DNA of 20,191 nt from Bacteroidaceae bacterium (lineage in GTDB: Bacteria; Bacteroidota; Bacteroidia; Bacteroidales; Bacteroidaceae), in the NCBI GenBank assembly GCA_023227685.1, contig JALNVG010000024.1:1-20191 (forward strand), written 5' to 3'. Positions 14,101 to 20,191 of the stretch are shown piece by piece (the stretch's first letter is position 1; each line of letters starts with the position of its first letter). The notes beneath the pieces are model-generated. The model searched no databases. It saw only the letters and a list, made by a program, of their open reading frames with translations, and was not told the DNA's origin. Position numbers and translations under genes: made by a program.

Positions 14101-16935
14101 ATGGAATACAATTTCAAAGAGATTGAAAAAAAGTGGCAAAAGAAATGGGTTGAAAATAAAACCTATCATATCACCGAAGACAAGACGAAAAAAAAATTTT
14201 ATGTGTTAAACATGTTTCCATACCCATCGGGTGCGGGATTACATGTGGGACATCCTTTGGGTTATATAGCATCGGACATCTATGCACGATATAAAAGATT
14301 ACAAGGCTATAATGTTCTAAATCCGATGGGATATGATGCTTATGGTCTGCCCGCAGAACAATATGCCATTCAAACCGGACAACATCCGGCCATAACTACG
14401 GTTAAAAATATCAATCGCTATCGCGAACAATTGGATAAAATAGGTTTCAGTTTCGACTGGGATCGCGAAATACGTACTTGTGATCCGGAATATTATCAAT
14501 GGACACAATGGGCTTTTATACAAATGTTCAATAGCTATTATTGCAATAATACCAAGCAAGCTTGCCCAATCAGCGAATTAATCAGCACTTTCGAAACTTG
14601 CGGAACAGATAAGCTTAATGTAGCTTGTACGGAAGAACTACATTTCAGCGATAAAGAGTGGAAAACTAAAACAGATATAGAAAAACAAGAGACACTGATG
14701 AATTACCGCATAGCCTATTTGGGAAAAACGATGGTAAACTGGTGTCCGGAATTGGGAACAGTATTGGCCAACGACGAAGTGGTTGAAGGCGTTTCCGTCA
14801 GAGGAGGGTATCCTGTTGTCCAAAAAAAGATGAGACAATGGTGCTTGCGTGTGTCTGCCTATGCACAAAGATTGCTTGATGGACTAAACACAATAGACTG
14901 GACAGAATCTTTAAAAGAAACTCAACGCAATTGGATTGGTCGTTCCGAAGGTACGGAAGTAAAATTCAAAGTCAAAGATAGCAATGTAAATTTTACTATC
15001 TTTACTACTCGTGCCGATACAATGTTCGGTGTTACATTTATGGTACTTGCTCCCGAAAGCGAATTAGTAGCTCAAGTCACTACCAGCGATCAAAAGAAAG
15101 AAGTAGCTGCATACTTAAGTCGAACAAAAAAGCGTACGGAACTTGATAGAATATCCGATCGCAGCGTATCCGGTGTTTTCACAGGAAATTATGCCATCAA
15201 TCCTTTTACAGGTGATGCTGTTCCTATCTGGATCAGCGATTATGTATTATCCGGTTATGGAACAGGAGCTATTATGGCAGTACCCGCACATGATTCACGA
15301 GATTATGCTTTTGCCAAACATTTCAACTTACCTATTATTCCATTGATAGAAGGATGTGACATAAGTGAAGAGAGTTTTGATGCCAAAGAAGGTATTGTAT
15401 GCAATTCTCCTAAAGCCGGCATTACTCCTTACTGTAATTTAAACCTAAATGGTTTGACCATAAAAGAGGCCATTGATGCAACAAAAAAATATGTCGAAGA
15501 AAATAATTTAGGTAAAATAAAAGTAAATTATCGTTTGCGTGATGCTACATTCTCCCGTCAACGTTATTGGGGTGAACCTTTTCCTATTTATTATAAAAAT
15601 GATATGCCCCAGGTTATTGACGAAGATTGTTTGCCTTTAAAATTGCCTGATGTAGACAAATTTGAACCTACTTCAACCAATGAACCACCGTTGGGCCATG
15701 CAACCAAATGGGCCTGGGATACACTTAATAAATGTGTGGTGGAAAATTCTAAGATAGATCAAAAAAACATATTTCCTATCGAACTAAATACGATGCCGGG
15801 ATTTGCTGGTTCATCCGCTTATTATCTGCGCTATATGGATCCACGCAATCATAAGACCTTGGTTTCAAAAGAAATCGATGAATACTGGCAAAATGTTGAT
15901 TTATATGTAGGCGGCACCGAACATGCTACGGGACATCTGATTTATTCACGCTTTTGGAATAAATTTCTTCATGATATAGGAATCTCTGTTGTTGAAGAAC
16001 CTTTTCATCGTTTAGTTAATAGGGGAATGATTCAAGGACGTAGTAATTTTGTTTACCACATTAAAAATACAAATACATTTGTATCACTTCATTTAAAAGA
16101 AAAATATGAATCTACTCCTATTCATGTAGATGTAAATATCGTATCTAATGATATATTGGATATAGAAGCATTTAAAGCAAGCAGACCGGAATATAAAAAC
16201 GCCGAATTTATTATGGAAAATGATAAATATATCTGCGGATGGGCTGTTGAAAAAATGAGCAAATCGAAATTTAACGTAGTTAACCCGGATATGATTGTTG
16301 ATAAATACGGCGCCGACACACTTCGAATGTACGAAATGTTTCTTGGTCCCGTTGAACAATCCAAACCCTGGGATACCAATGGAATTGATGGGGTGAACCG
16401 CTTTATTCATAAATACTGGGGATTATTCTATGATAGAGCAGGAAACTACATTGTAAAAGATGAATTACCTACAAAAGAAGAATTAAAATCCTTGCATAAA
16501 TTAATAAAAAAGGTAACTGGAGATATTGAACAACTTTCTTATAATACATCGATTAGTGCATTTATGATTTGTGTCAATGAACTGTCAAAATTAAAATGTA
16601 ACAAAAAAGAAATTCTTGAAAAATTAATTATTGTAATGGCTCCTTTTGCTCCACATGTTTGCGAAGAACTATGGGAAACCATTGGACATATGACTTCTGT
16701 TTGTGATGCTAAATGGCCATCTTATGATGAAAAATATTTAAAAGAAGACGCATTCAACTATATCATATCATTTAACGGAAAATCTCGTTATAATATAGAA
16801 TTCCCGGCAAATGCCACTACAGAAGAAATAACAGCTGCTGTACTTGCTGACGAACGTTCACTAAAATGGACCAAAGGAAATGTTCCTAAAAAAGTTATTG
16901 TCATACCTAAACGAATCGTTAACGTAGTTATATAA
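14101..16935 (+). CDS. leuS: Leucyl-tRNA synthetase
   Basis: 944 aa. A class I aminoacyl-tRNA synthetase charging tRNA-Leu. The HIGH-type motif is HVGH (residues 48-51) in PYPSGAGLHVGHPLGY, and KMSKS is at 718-722. The CP1 editing domain carries TTRAD (302-306) and the block GTGAIMAVPAHDSRDYAF with D398 and D401, so proofreading of mischarged tRNA looks intact. The protein is longer than E. coli LeuRS (860 aa), with extra sequence ahead of CP1 and before KMSKS; this longer form is what I would expect in Bacteroidetes. The start ATG is followed by EYNFKEIEKKWQKKW, the usual N-terminus. A likely operon follows: the YitT-family gene after 22 nt, then rdgB after 16 nt. Base composition becomes more AT-rich over its 3' half. 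Upstream are a short terminated transcript and an inverted repeat that might affect its expression. Confidence 0.97.
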   Translation: MEYNFKEIEKKWQKKWVENKTYHITEDKTKKKFYVLNMFPYPSGAGLHVGHPLGYIASDIYARYKRLQGYNVLNPMGYDAYGLPAEQYAIQTGQHPAITTVKNINRYREQLDKIGFSFDWDREIRTCDPEYYQWTQWAFIQMFNSYYCNNTKQACPISELISTFETCGTDKLNVACTEELHFSDKEWKTKTDIEKQETLMNYRIAYLGKTMVNWCPELGTVLANDEVVEGVSVRGGYPVVQKKMRQWCLRVSAYAQRLLDGLNTIDWTESLKETQRNWIGRSEGTEVKFKVKDSNVNFTIFTTRADTMFGVTFMVLAPESELVAQVTTSDQKKEVAAYLSRTKKRTELDRISDRSVSGVFTGNYAINPFTGDAVPIWISDYVLSGYGTGAIMAVPAHDSRDYAFAKHFNLPIIPLIEGCDISEESFDAKEGIVCNSPKAGITPYCNLNLNGLTIKEAIDATKKYVEENNLGKIKVNYRLRDATFSRQRYWGEPFPIYYKNDMPQVIDEDCLPLKLPDVDKFEPTSTNEPPLGHATKWAWDTLNKCVVENSKIDQKNIFPIELNTMPGFAGSSAYYLRYMDPRNHKTLVSKEIDEYWQNVDLYVGGTEHATGHLIYSRFWNKFLHDIGISVVEEPFHRLVNRGMIQGRSNFVYHIKNTNTFVSLHLKEKYESTPIHVDVNIVSNDILDIEAFKASRPEYKNAEFIMENDKYICGWAVEKMSKSKFNVVNPDMIVDKYGADTLRMYEMFLGPVEQSKPWDTNGIDGVNRFIHKYWGLFYDRAGNYIVKDELPTKEELKSLHKLIKKVTGDIEQLSYNTSISAFMICVNELSKLKCNKKEILEKLIIVMAPFAPHVCEELWETIGHMTSVCDAKWPSYDEKYLKEDAFNYIISFNGKSRYNIEFPANATTEEITAAVLADERSLKWTKGNVPKKVIVIPKRIVNVVI

Positions 16936-16957
16936 AGATATTTTATTAAAATATTAT

Positions 16958-17854
16958 ATGCAACAAAAAATTAGTGCAAGTTCTATAAGAGAACTGAAGG
17001 ATTACTTTTTTATTACTTGCGGTTTAATCTGCTATTCGCTAGGATGGGCTATATTTTTAATACCTTATCAAATAACCACTGGAGGAACCACTGGTATTGG
17101 AGCTATTATATTTTACGCCACAGGATTTCCTATACAATGGTCTTATTTTCTTATTAATATTATATTAATGGGTTTTGCTATTAAAATATTAGGACCAAAA
17201 TTCAGCATTAAAACCGGTTATGCCGTTTTTGTTCTTACTTTTCTTCTCTGGTTTTTTCAATTGTTATTTAATGGGAAAAATGGAATTCCTCCATTAATAT
17301 TAGGAGAAGGACAAGATTTTATGGCCTGCATCATCGGTTCAGCTATGTGTGGTATCGGACTTGGTATTGTGTTTAACTATAACGGCAGTACAGGTGGAAC
17401 GGATATTATTGCTGCTATTGTAAACAAATACCGAGATGTAACTTTGGGAAGAATGATAATGCTTTGTGATGTGGTAATTATCAGTTCTTGTTATCTGGTA
17501 TTTTATGATTGGCGAAGAGTTATTTTTGGCTTTGTCACATTATTTATAATAGGCGTAGTTTTAGATTGGGTAGTTAATAGTGCACGGCAATCTGTTCAAT
17601 TCTTTATCTTTTCAAAAAAATATGATATAATAGCTGATCATATCATTAAAGATACTCATCGTGGTGTTACCGTTATTCAAGGTATGGGATGGTATAGTAA
17701 AAATGAAGTAAAGGTGCTTGTAGTACTAGCTAAGAAGAGACAATCGCTTGAAATATTCCGTATGGTCAAAAATATTGATCCTAATGCATTTATCTCGCAA
17801 AGTTCTGTTATTGGTGTATATGGCGAAGGTTTTGACAAACTTAAAATAAAATAA
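16958..17854 (+). CDS. YitT-family membrane protein (YitT_membrane + DUF2179)
   Basis: 298 aa. Five or six hydrophobic segments fill residues 15-210, with the glycine-rich repeat motifs ITTGGTTGIGAI (39-50) and GSTGGTDIIA (143-152), typical of the two internal halves of YitT membrane domains. A cytoplasmic DUF2179 domain follows (about 212-292), with RGVTVIQGMGWYSKNEVKVL at its core. The molecular function of the family is not established; a transport role is often assumed. It lies 22 nt after leuS and 16 nt before rdgB, so it is probably co-transcribed with both. Its codon use is more AT-rich than that of genes in the first half of the window, as are its neighbours. The family is sure, the role unknown. 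Confidence 0.9.
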   Translation: MQQKISASSIRELKDYFFITCGLICYSLGWAIFLIPYQITTGGTTGIGAIIFYATGFPIQWSYFLINIILMGFAIKILGPKFSIKTGYAVFVLTFLLWFFQLLFNGKNGIPPLILGEGQDFMACIIGSAMCGIGLGIVFNYNGSTGGTDIIAAIVNKYRDVTLGRMIMLCDVVIISSCYLVFYDWRRVIFGFVTLFIIGVVLDWVVNSARQSVQFFIFSKKYDIIADHIIKDTHRGVTVIQGMGWYSKNEVKVLVVLAKKRQSLEIFRMVKNIDPNAFISQSSVIGVYGEGFDKLKIK

Positions 17855-17870
17855 AATAATATCATAAAAA

Positions 17871-18452
17871 ATGATTAGTAAACTTGTTTTCGCTACTAAC
17901 AATAAACATAAATTAAAAGAAGTCATTGCTATATTAAAGGATCAAGTAGAACTTCTAAGTTTAAATGATATAAATTGTCATATAGATATTCCTGAAACTT
18001 CGCAAACCTTAGAAGGTAATGCTGAACAAAAAGCAGATTTTATTTTTCAAAATTATGGATTAAATTGTTTTGCAGACGATACGGGTTTAGAAGTTGAAGC
18101 ATTAAATGGTGCTCCGGGTGTATATTCTGCCAGATACGCAGGAAAAGATCATGATAGTGAAGCTAACATGCAGAAGTTATTAAAAAGCATGGAAGATAAA
18201 AAAAATAGAAAAGCTAAATTTCGCACTATCATTTCACTTATTATTAATGGTAAACATTATCTATTTGAAGGAGAAATAAAGGGCACTATCATTAAAAAAA
18301 AATGCGGTGAAGGAGGTTTTGGTTATGACCCTATCTTTATACCTGACGGATATGATAAAACTTTTGCAGAACTTGGTAATGATATAAAGAATAATATTAG
18401 TCATAGAGCTTTAGCTATTCACAAATTATGTGATTTTCTCTTATCTCAATAA
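17871..18452 (+). CDS. rdgB: Non-canonical purine NTP pyrophosphatase (XTP/dITP diphosphatase, Ham1/RdgB)
   Basis: 193 aa, the usual length. It hydrolyses dITP, ITP and XTP to monophosphates, keeping deaminated purines out of DNA and RNA. Motifs in order: FATNNKHKLKEV (7-18, substrate loop), FADDTGLEVEALNGAPGVYSARYAG (67-91, with the metal-binding pair D69-D70), GGFGYDPIFIP (148-158) and SHR (177-179, base recognition). All key residues are present. It is third in the leuS - YitT - rdgB unit, 16 nt after the YitT gene. It converges on nadA with 30 nt of A/T-only-like spacer between them, in which I see no good terminator. The gene is AT-rich (15 G or C in the 60 bases at 18181-18240). Confidence 0.95.
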   Translation: MISKLVFATNNKHKLKEVIAILKDQVELLSLNDINCHIDIPETSQTLEGNAEQKADFIFQNYGLNCFADDTGLEVEALNGAPGVYSARYAGKDHDSEANMQKLLKSMEDKKNRKAKFRTIISLIINGKHYLFEGEIKGTIIKKKCGEGGFGYDPIFIPDGYDKTFAELGNDIKNNISHRALAIHKLCDFLLSQ

Positions 18453-18482
18453 TATTATTATTTTTTATTAGATTTATTATTT

Positions 18483-19421
18483 TTATAACCCCAATTGCGC
18501 AGAAATATCAAGCATCCGCTTAATGGGTATTACAGCTTTTCTTGCAATATATGGATCAACATTAATTTCAGGTGATTCATTCTTTAAACAATCATATAGC
18601 TTTTCTATTGTGTTTAATTTCATAAAACTACACTCACTACACCCGTATGTACTATCATTCGGTGGAGCGGGAATAAACGTCTTATTAGGACATTTCATTC
18701 GCATTTCATGAAGTATACCTGATTCCGTAGCAATAATAAATTCTCTTTTATCACTTTTAATAGCATATTTTAAAAGTGCAGCAGTAGAACCAACCACATC
18801 AGCTAATTTTAAAACAGCTCCTTTACATTCGGGATGAGCAAGAATTAAGGCATCAGGATGTTCCACTTTCACTTTTAGTATATTTTCAACAGAAAATTTT
18901 TCATGTACATCACAAGCACCATCCCATATTAGCATATTTCTGTTTGTTATTGAATTAATATAATTACCCAAATTTTTATCAGGACCAAATATTATTTTCT
19001 CATCTTTAGGAAAACTTTCTACTATTTGTTTAGCATTGGAAGAAGTGACAACAACGTCAGTTAAAGCTTTTACTGCGGCAGTAGTATTAACATAAGAAAT
19101 AACGGTGTATCCAGGATGTGTTTTTATAAATTCTGCAAATTTATCAGCAGGACAACTATCGGCTAAAGAACAACCGGCTTCAATATCAGGAACAAGTATT
19201 TTCTTATCCGGACAAAGTATTTTTGCTGTTTCTCCCATAAAATGGACACCACACATAACTATAATATCTGCTTCTGTTTTAGCAGCCCATTGAGCTAGCG
19301 CCAAACTATCACCAACAAAATCAGAGATGTCTTGTATTTCGCTATTCTGATAATAGTGTCCTAGGATCAAAGCATTCTTTTCTTTTTTCAGCTTGTTAAT
19401 AACACTTATTAAATCATTCAT
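18483..19421 (-). CDS. nadA: Quinolinate synthase
   Basis: 312 aa. A [4Fe-4S] enzyme that condenses iminoaspartate with dihydroxyacetone phosphate to quinolinate in de novo NAD synthesis. Motifs: ILGHYYQNSEIQDISDFVGDSL (19-40), CGVHFMGETAKIL (57-69), EAGCSLADSCP (81-91) with C84, WDGACDVHE (166-174) with C170, HPECKGAVL (196-204) and the C-terminal YGCSECSFMKLNT (259-271), where C261 or C264 supplies the third cluster ligand. Length and spacing fit the family (about 300-350 aa). The start MNDLISVINKLKKEKNALILGHYY is the only ATG giving the conserved N-terminus. nadB and nadC are not adjacent. The gene reads away from the AT-rich 19422-19904 spacer. Confidence 0.96.
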   Translation of the reverse strand: MNDLISVINKLKKEKNALILGHYYQNSEIQDISDFVGDSLALAQWAAKTEADIIVMCGVHFMGETAKILCPDKKILVPDIEAGCSLADSCPADKFAEFIKTHPGYTVISYVNTTAAVKALTDVVVTSSNAKQIVESFPKDEKIIFGPDKNLGNYINSITNRNMLIWDGACDVHEKFSVENILKVKVEHPDALILAHPECKGAVLKLADVVGSTAALLKYAIKSDKREFIIATESGILHEMRMKCPNKTFIPAPPNDSTYGCSECSFMKLNTIEKLYDCLKNESPEINVDPYIARKAVIPIKRMLDISAQLGL

Positions 19422-19457
19422 ATTATATATATTTTATTTTTTTAAATTGAAAGAATA

Positions 19458-19483
19458 TGTTAATAATAATAGTCTGTTCATAA
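19458..19483 (-). promoter_or_regulatory. DnaA-box-like pair 1
   Basis: On the minus strand TTATTAACA (19466-19458) and TTATGAACA (19483-19475), each one base from TTATNCACA, both facing the same way and 17 nt apart start to start. Confidence 0.4.
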
Positions 19484-19564
19484 GGTTGATAAAAATAGTT
19501 TTATATATTTGTTTTTAAAGTTGTTATTTTTAATGCATTAGTTATATCATTTTTATTAACTATT

Positions 19565-19593
19565 CAAATATAACGTAATAACTTTGTTATCAA
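19565..19593 (-). promoter_or_regulatory. Possible nadA promoter
   Basis: On the minus strand TTG (19593-19591), 18 nt, then TATATTTG (19572-19565). It lies 144 nt upstream of the nadA ATG. Chance matches are easy in this AT-rich spacer; another, TAACTTTG, is at 19650-19643. Confidence 0.3.
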
Positions 19594-19617
19594 GTTACTT
19601 ATAGATAAAAACAGCTT

Positions 19618-19638
19618 TTATTAACAACCTGTTTATAA
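19618..19638. promoter_or_regulatory. DnaA-box-like pair 2
   Basis: TTATTAACA on the plus strand (19618-19626) and TTATAAACA on the minus strand (19638-19630), 12 nt apart start to start and facing each other. Each is one base from TTATNCACA. Confidence 0.4.
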
Positions 19639-19825
19639 AGTACAAAGTTAAAAACTTTATTTTTATTTTTTTATAGTAGTTGTTTAAATACGGTTTATTA
19701 TGAATTAATAAATTTATGTTAACTATTTGTAGTATTAATTTTTGCACTTTTTTTATTAATATTTTTCATAAATCCACTATAAGTTATGGAAAGTTTTCCC
19801 TTTTTCTTTTACAAGTTTTCAACTG

Positions 19826-19846
19826 TTATTCACATGATTATTAACA
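19826..19846 (+). promoter_or_regulatory. DnaA-box pair 3, including an exact box
   Basis: TTATTCACA (19826-19834) is an exact match to the DnaA box TTATNCACA. TTATTAACA (19838-19846) follows 12 nt later in the same direction with one mismatch. Confidence 0.5.
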
Positions 19847-19856
19847 GAATAATTCA

Positions 19857-19864
19857 TATCTTTG
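19857..19864 (+). promoter_or_regulatory. -7 promoter element for the TrmH-like gene
   Basis: TATCTTTG, a full match to TAnnTTTG, 40 nt upstream of the ATG at 19905. No clear -33 element; the upstream position is occupied by the DnaA-box-like pair at 19826-19846. Confidence 0.55.
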
Positions 19865-19904
19865 TGAAGTGATTGTTTTATCATCGGGTTTATATAAAAG
19901 AACA

Positions 19905-20191
19905 ATGAGAAAATTAAAAATAACGGAGTTAAATAGAATAAATAAAGCAGAATTTAAGGAAGCAAAAAAACTTCCCTTAGTGGTTGTTTTAGATGATATT
20001 CGCAGTATGCATAATATTGGTTCTGTATTTCGTACATCTGATGCTTTCCGTATTGAGTGTATTTATTTGTGTGGCATTACAGCCATACCACCTCATGTTG
20101 ATATTCATAAAACGGCTCTTGGTGCAGAGGATTCTGTGAATTGGAAATATGAGAAAAGTGCAGTTGAAGTTGTTGACAAGTTAAGAGCTGC
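19905..20191 (+). CDS. TrmH/SpoU-family RNA 2'-O-methyltransferase, N-terminal part
   Basis: The frame runs from the ATG at 19905 off the right edge (95 complete codons). The protein begins MRKLKITELNRINKAEF and then carries LVVVLDDIRSMHNIGSVFRTSDAF (24-47), the SPOUT motif 1 with N37 and R43, as in tRNA and rRNA 2'-O-ribose methyltransferases that use S-adenosylmethionine. HKTALGAEDSVNW (about 68-80) is also typical. The SAM-binding knot would lie beyond the window. A TATCTTTG promoter element sits 40 nt upstream, and the gene is divergent from nadA across the oriC-like spacer. Target RNA and position cannot be told from this part. Confidence 0.88.
   Translation, partial: MRKLKITELNRINKAEFKEAKKLPLVVVLDDIRSMHNIGSVFRTSDAFRIECIYLCGITAIPPHVDIHKTALGAEDSVNWKYEKSAVEVVDKLRA

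Larger units (their letters stand above)
19422..19904. other. Candidate chromosomal replication origin (oriC-like AT-rich region)
   Basis: This gene-free spacer of 483 nt between divergent nadA and an RNA methyltransferase gene has about 18% GC (77 of 420 bases at 19441-19860). It contains six 9-mers of the form TTATN(A/C)ACA, arranged as three close pairs; one is the exact DnaA-box pattern TTATTCACA. My estimate from base composition is about 0.2 such 9-mers by chance over both strands. An A/T-only stretch with a long T run (about 19656-19673) lies between the second and third pairs and could be an unwinding element. Neighbouring genes read outward, and the plus strand of the gene on the right is G- and T-rich. 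dnaA and dnaN are not in the window, so the call is inference. It also holds promoters for both flanking genes. Confidence 0.5.

Noticed and set aside
18453..18482. Terminator between rdgB and nadA
   Set aside because: The spacer contains an AT-only palindrome but no G-C stem, so it cannot be supported as an intrinsic terminator.
19504..19511. Plus-strand TATATTTG promoter element inside the AT-rich spacer
   Set aside because: It has no gene at a useful distance, and such matches are expected by chance in DNA of 18% GC.

Overview
This is about 20 kb of ordinary chromosome from a member of the Bacteroidetes, most likely order Bacteroidales. The evidence is the protein sequences (LeuRS of 944 residues, a divergent Lgt, a PAP2_3-type membrane phosphatase), the rarity of Shine-Dalgarno sites, and repeated matches to the Bacteroides promoter pattern (TTG or TTTG about 19-20 nt upstream of TAnnTTTG). 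I cannot name the species. There are no tRNA or rRNA genes, insertion sequences, prophage genes or CRISPR arrays. All genes look intact except the two cut by the window edges.

Layout. 1-53: start of a U32-family protein (minus), cut by the window edge, divergent from dusB (135-1142, tRNA dihydrouridine synthase). 1147-4023 (minus): a three-gene operon of cation diffusion facilitator, NAD-dependent epimerase and PAP2 membrane phosphatase/phosphotransferase. 4124-6776 (plus): rnr (RNase R) and a NimA-like flavin-binding protein. 6796-9549 (minus): lgt, ychF and a DJ-1/YajL-family protein, with a terminator between the last two. 9764-10714: cysK. 10715-11012: a gene-free stretch with a large imperfect palindrome. 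11013-13622 (minus): mutS, with a GTG start, a strong Shine-Dalgarno site and a consensus promoter. 13623-14100: a gene-free stretch with a consensus promoter followed about 60 nt later by a strong terminator, a likely small RNA or short leader. 14101-18452: the probable operon leuS - YitT-family membrane protein - rdgB. 18483-19421 (minus): nadA. 19422-19904: a stretch of about 18% GC with clustered DnaA-box-like 9-mers. 19905-20191: start of a TrmH/SpoU RNA methyltransferase, cut by the window edge.

The protein genes are housekeeping: RNA modification and decay (U32, dusB, rnr, trmH-like), translation and ribosome-associated functions (leuS, ychF), mismatch repair and nucleotide-pool cleaning (mutS, rdgB), cysteine and NAD biosynthesis (cysK, nadA), lipoprotein maturation (lgt), and membrane or metal homeostasis (CDF, PAP2, YitT). 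I see no novel multi-gene system. The interesting signals are non-coding: a candidate replication origin at 19422-19904, a promoter-plus-terminator small-RNA unit at 13842-13940, and the palindromic repeat at 10802-10901. Base composition also becomes more AT-rich from the 3' half of leuS towards the right end.
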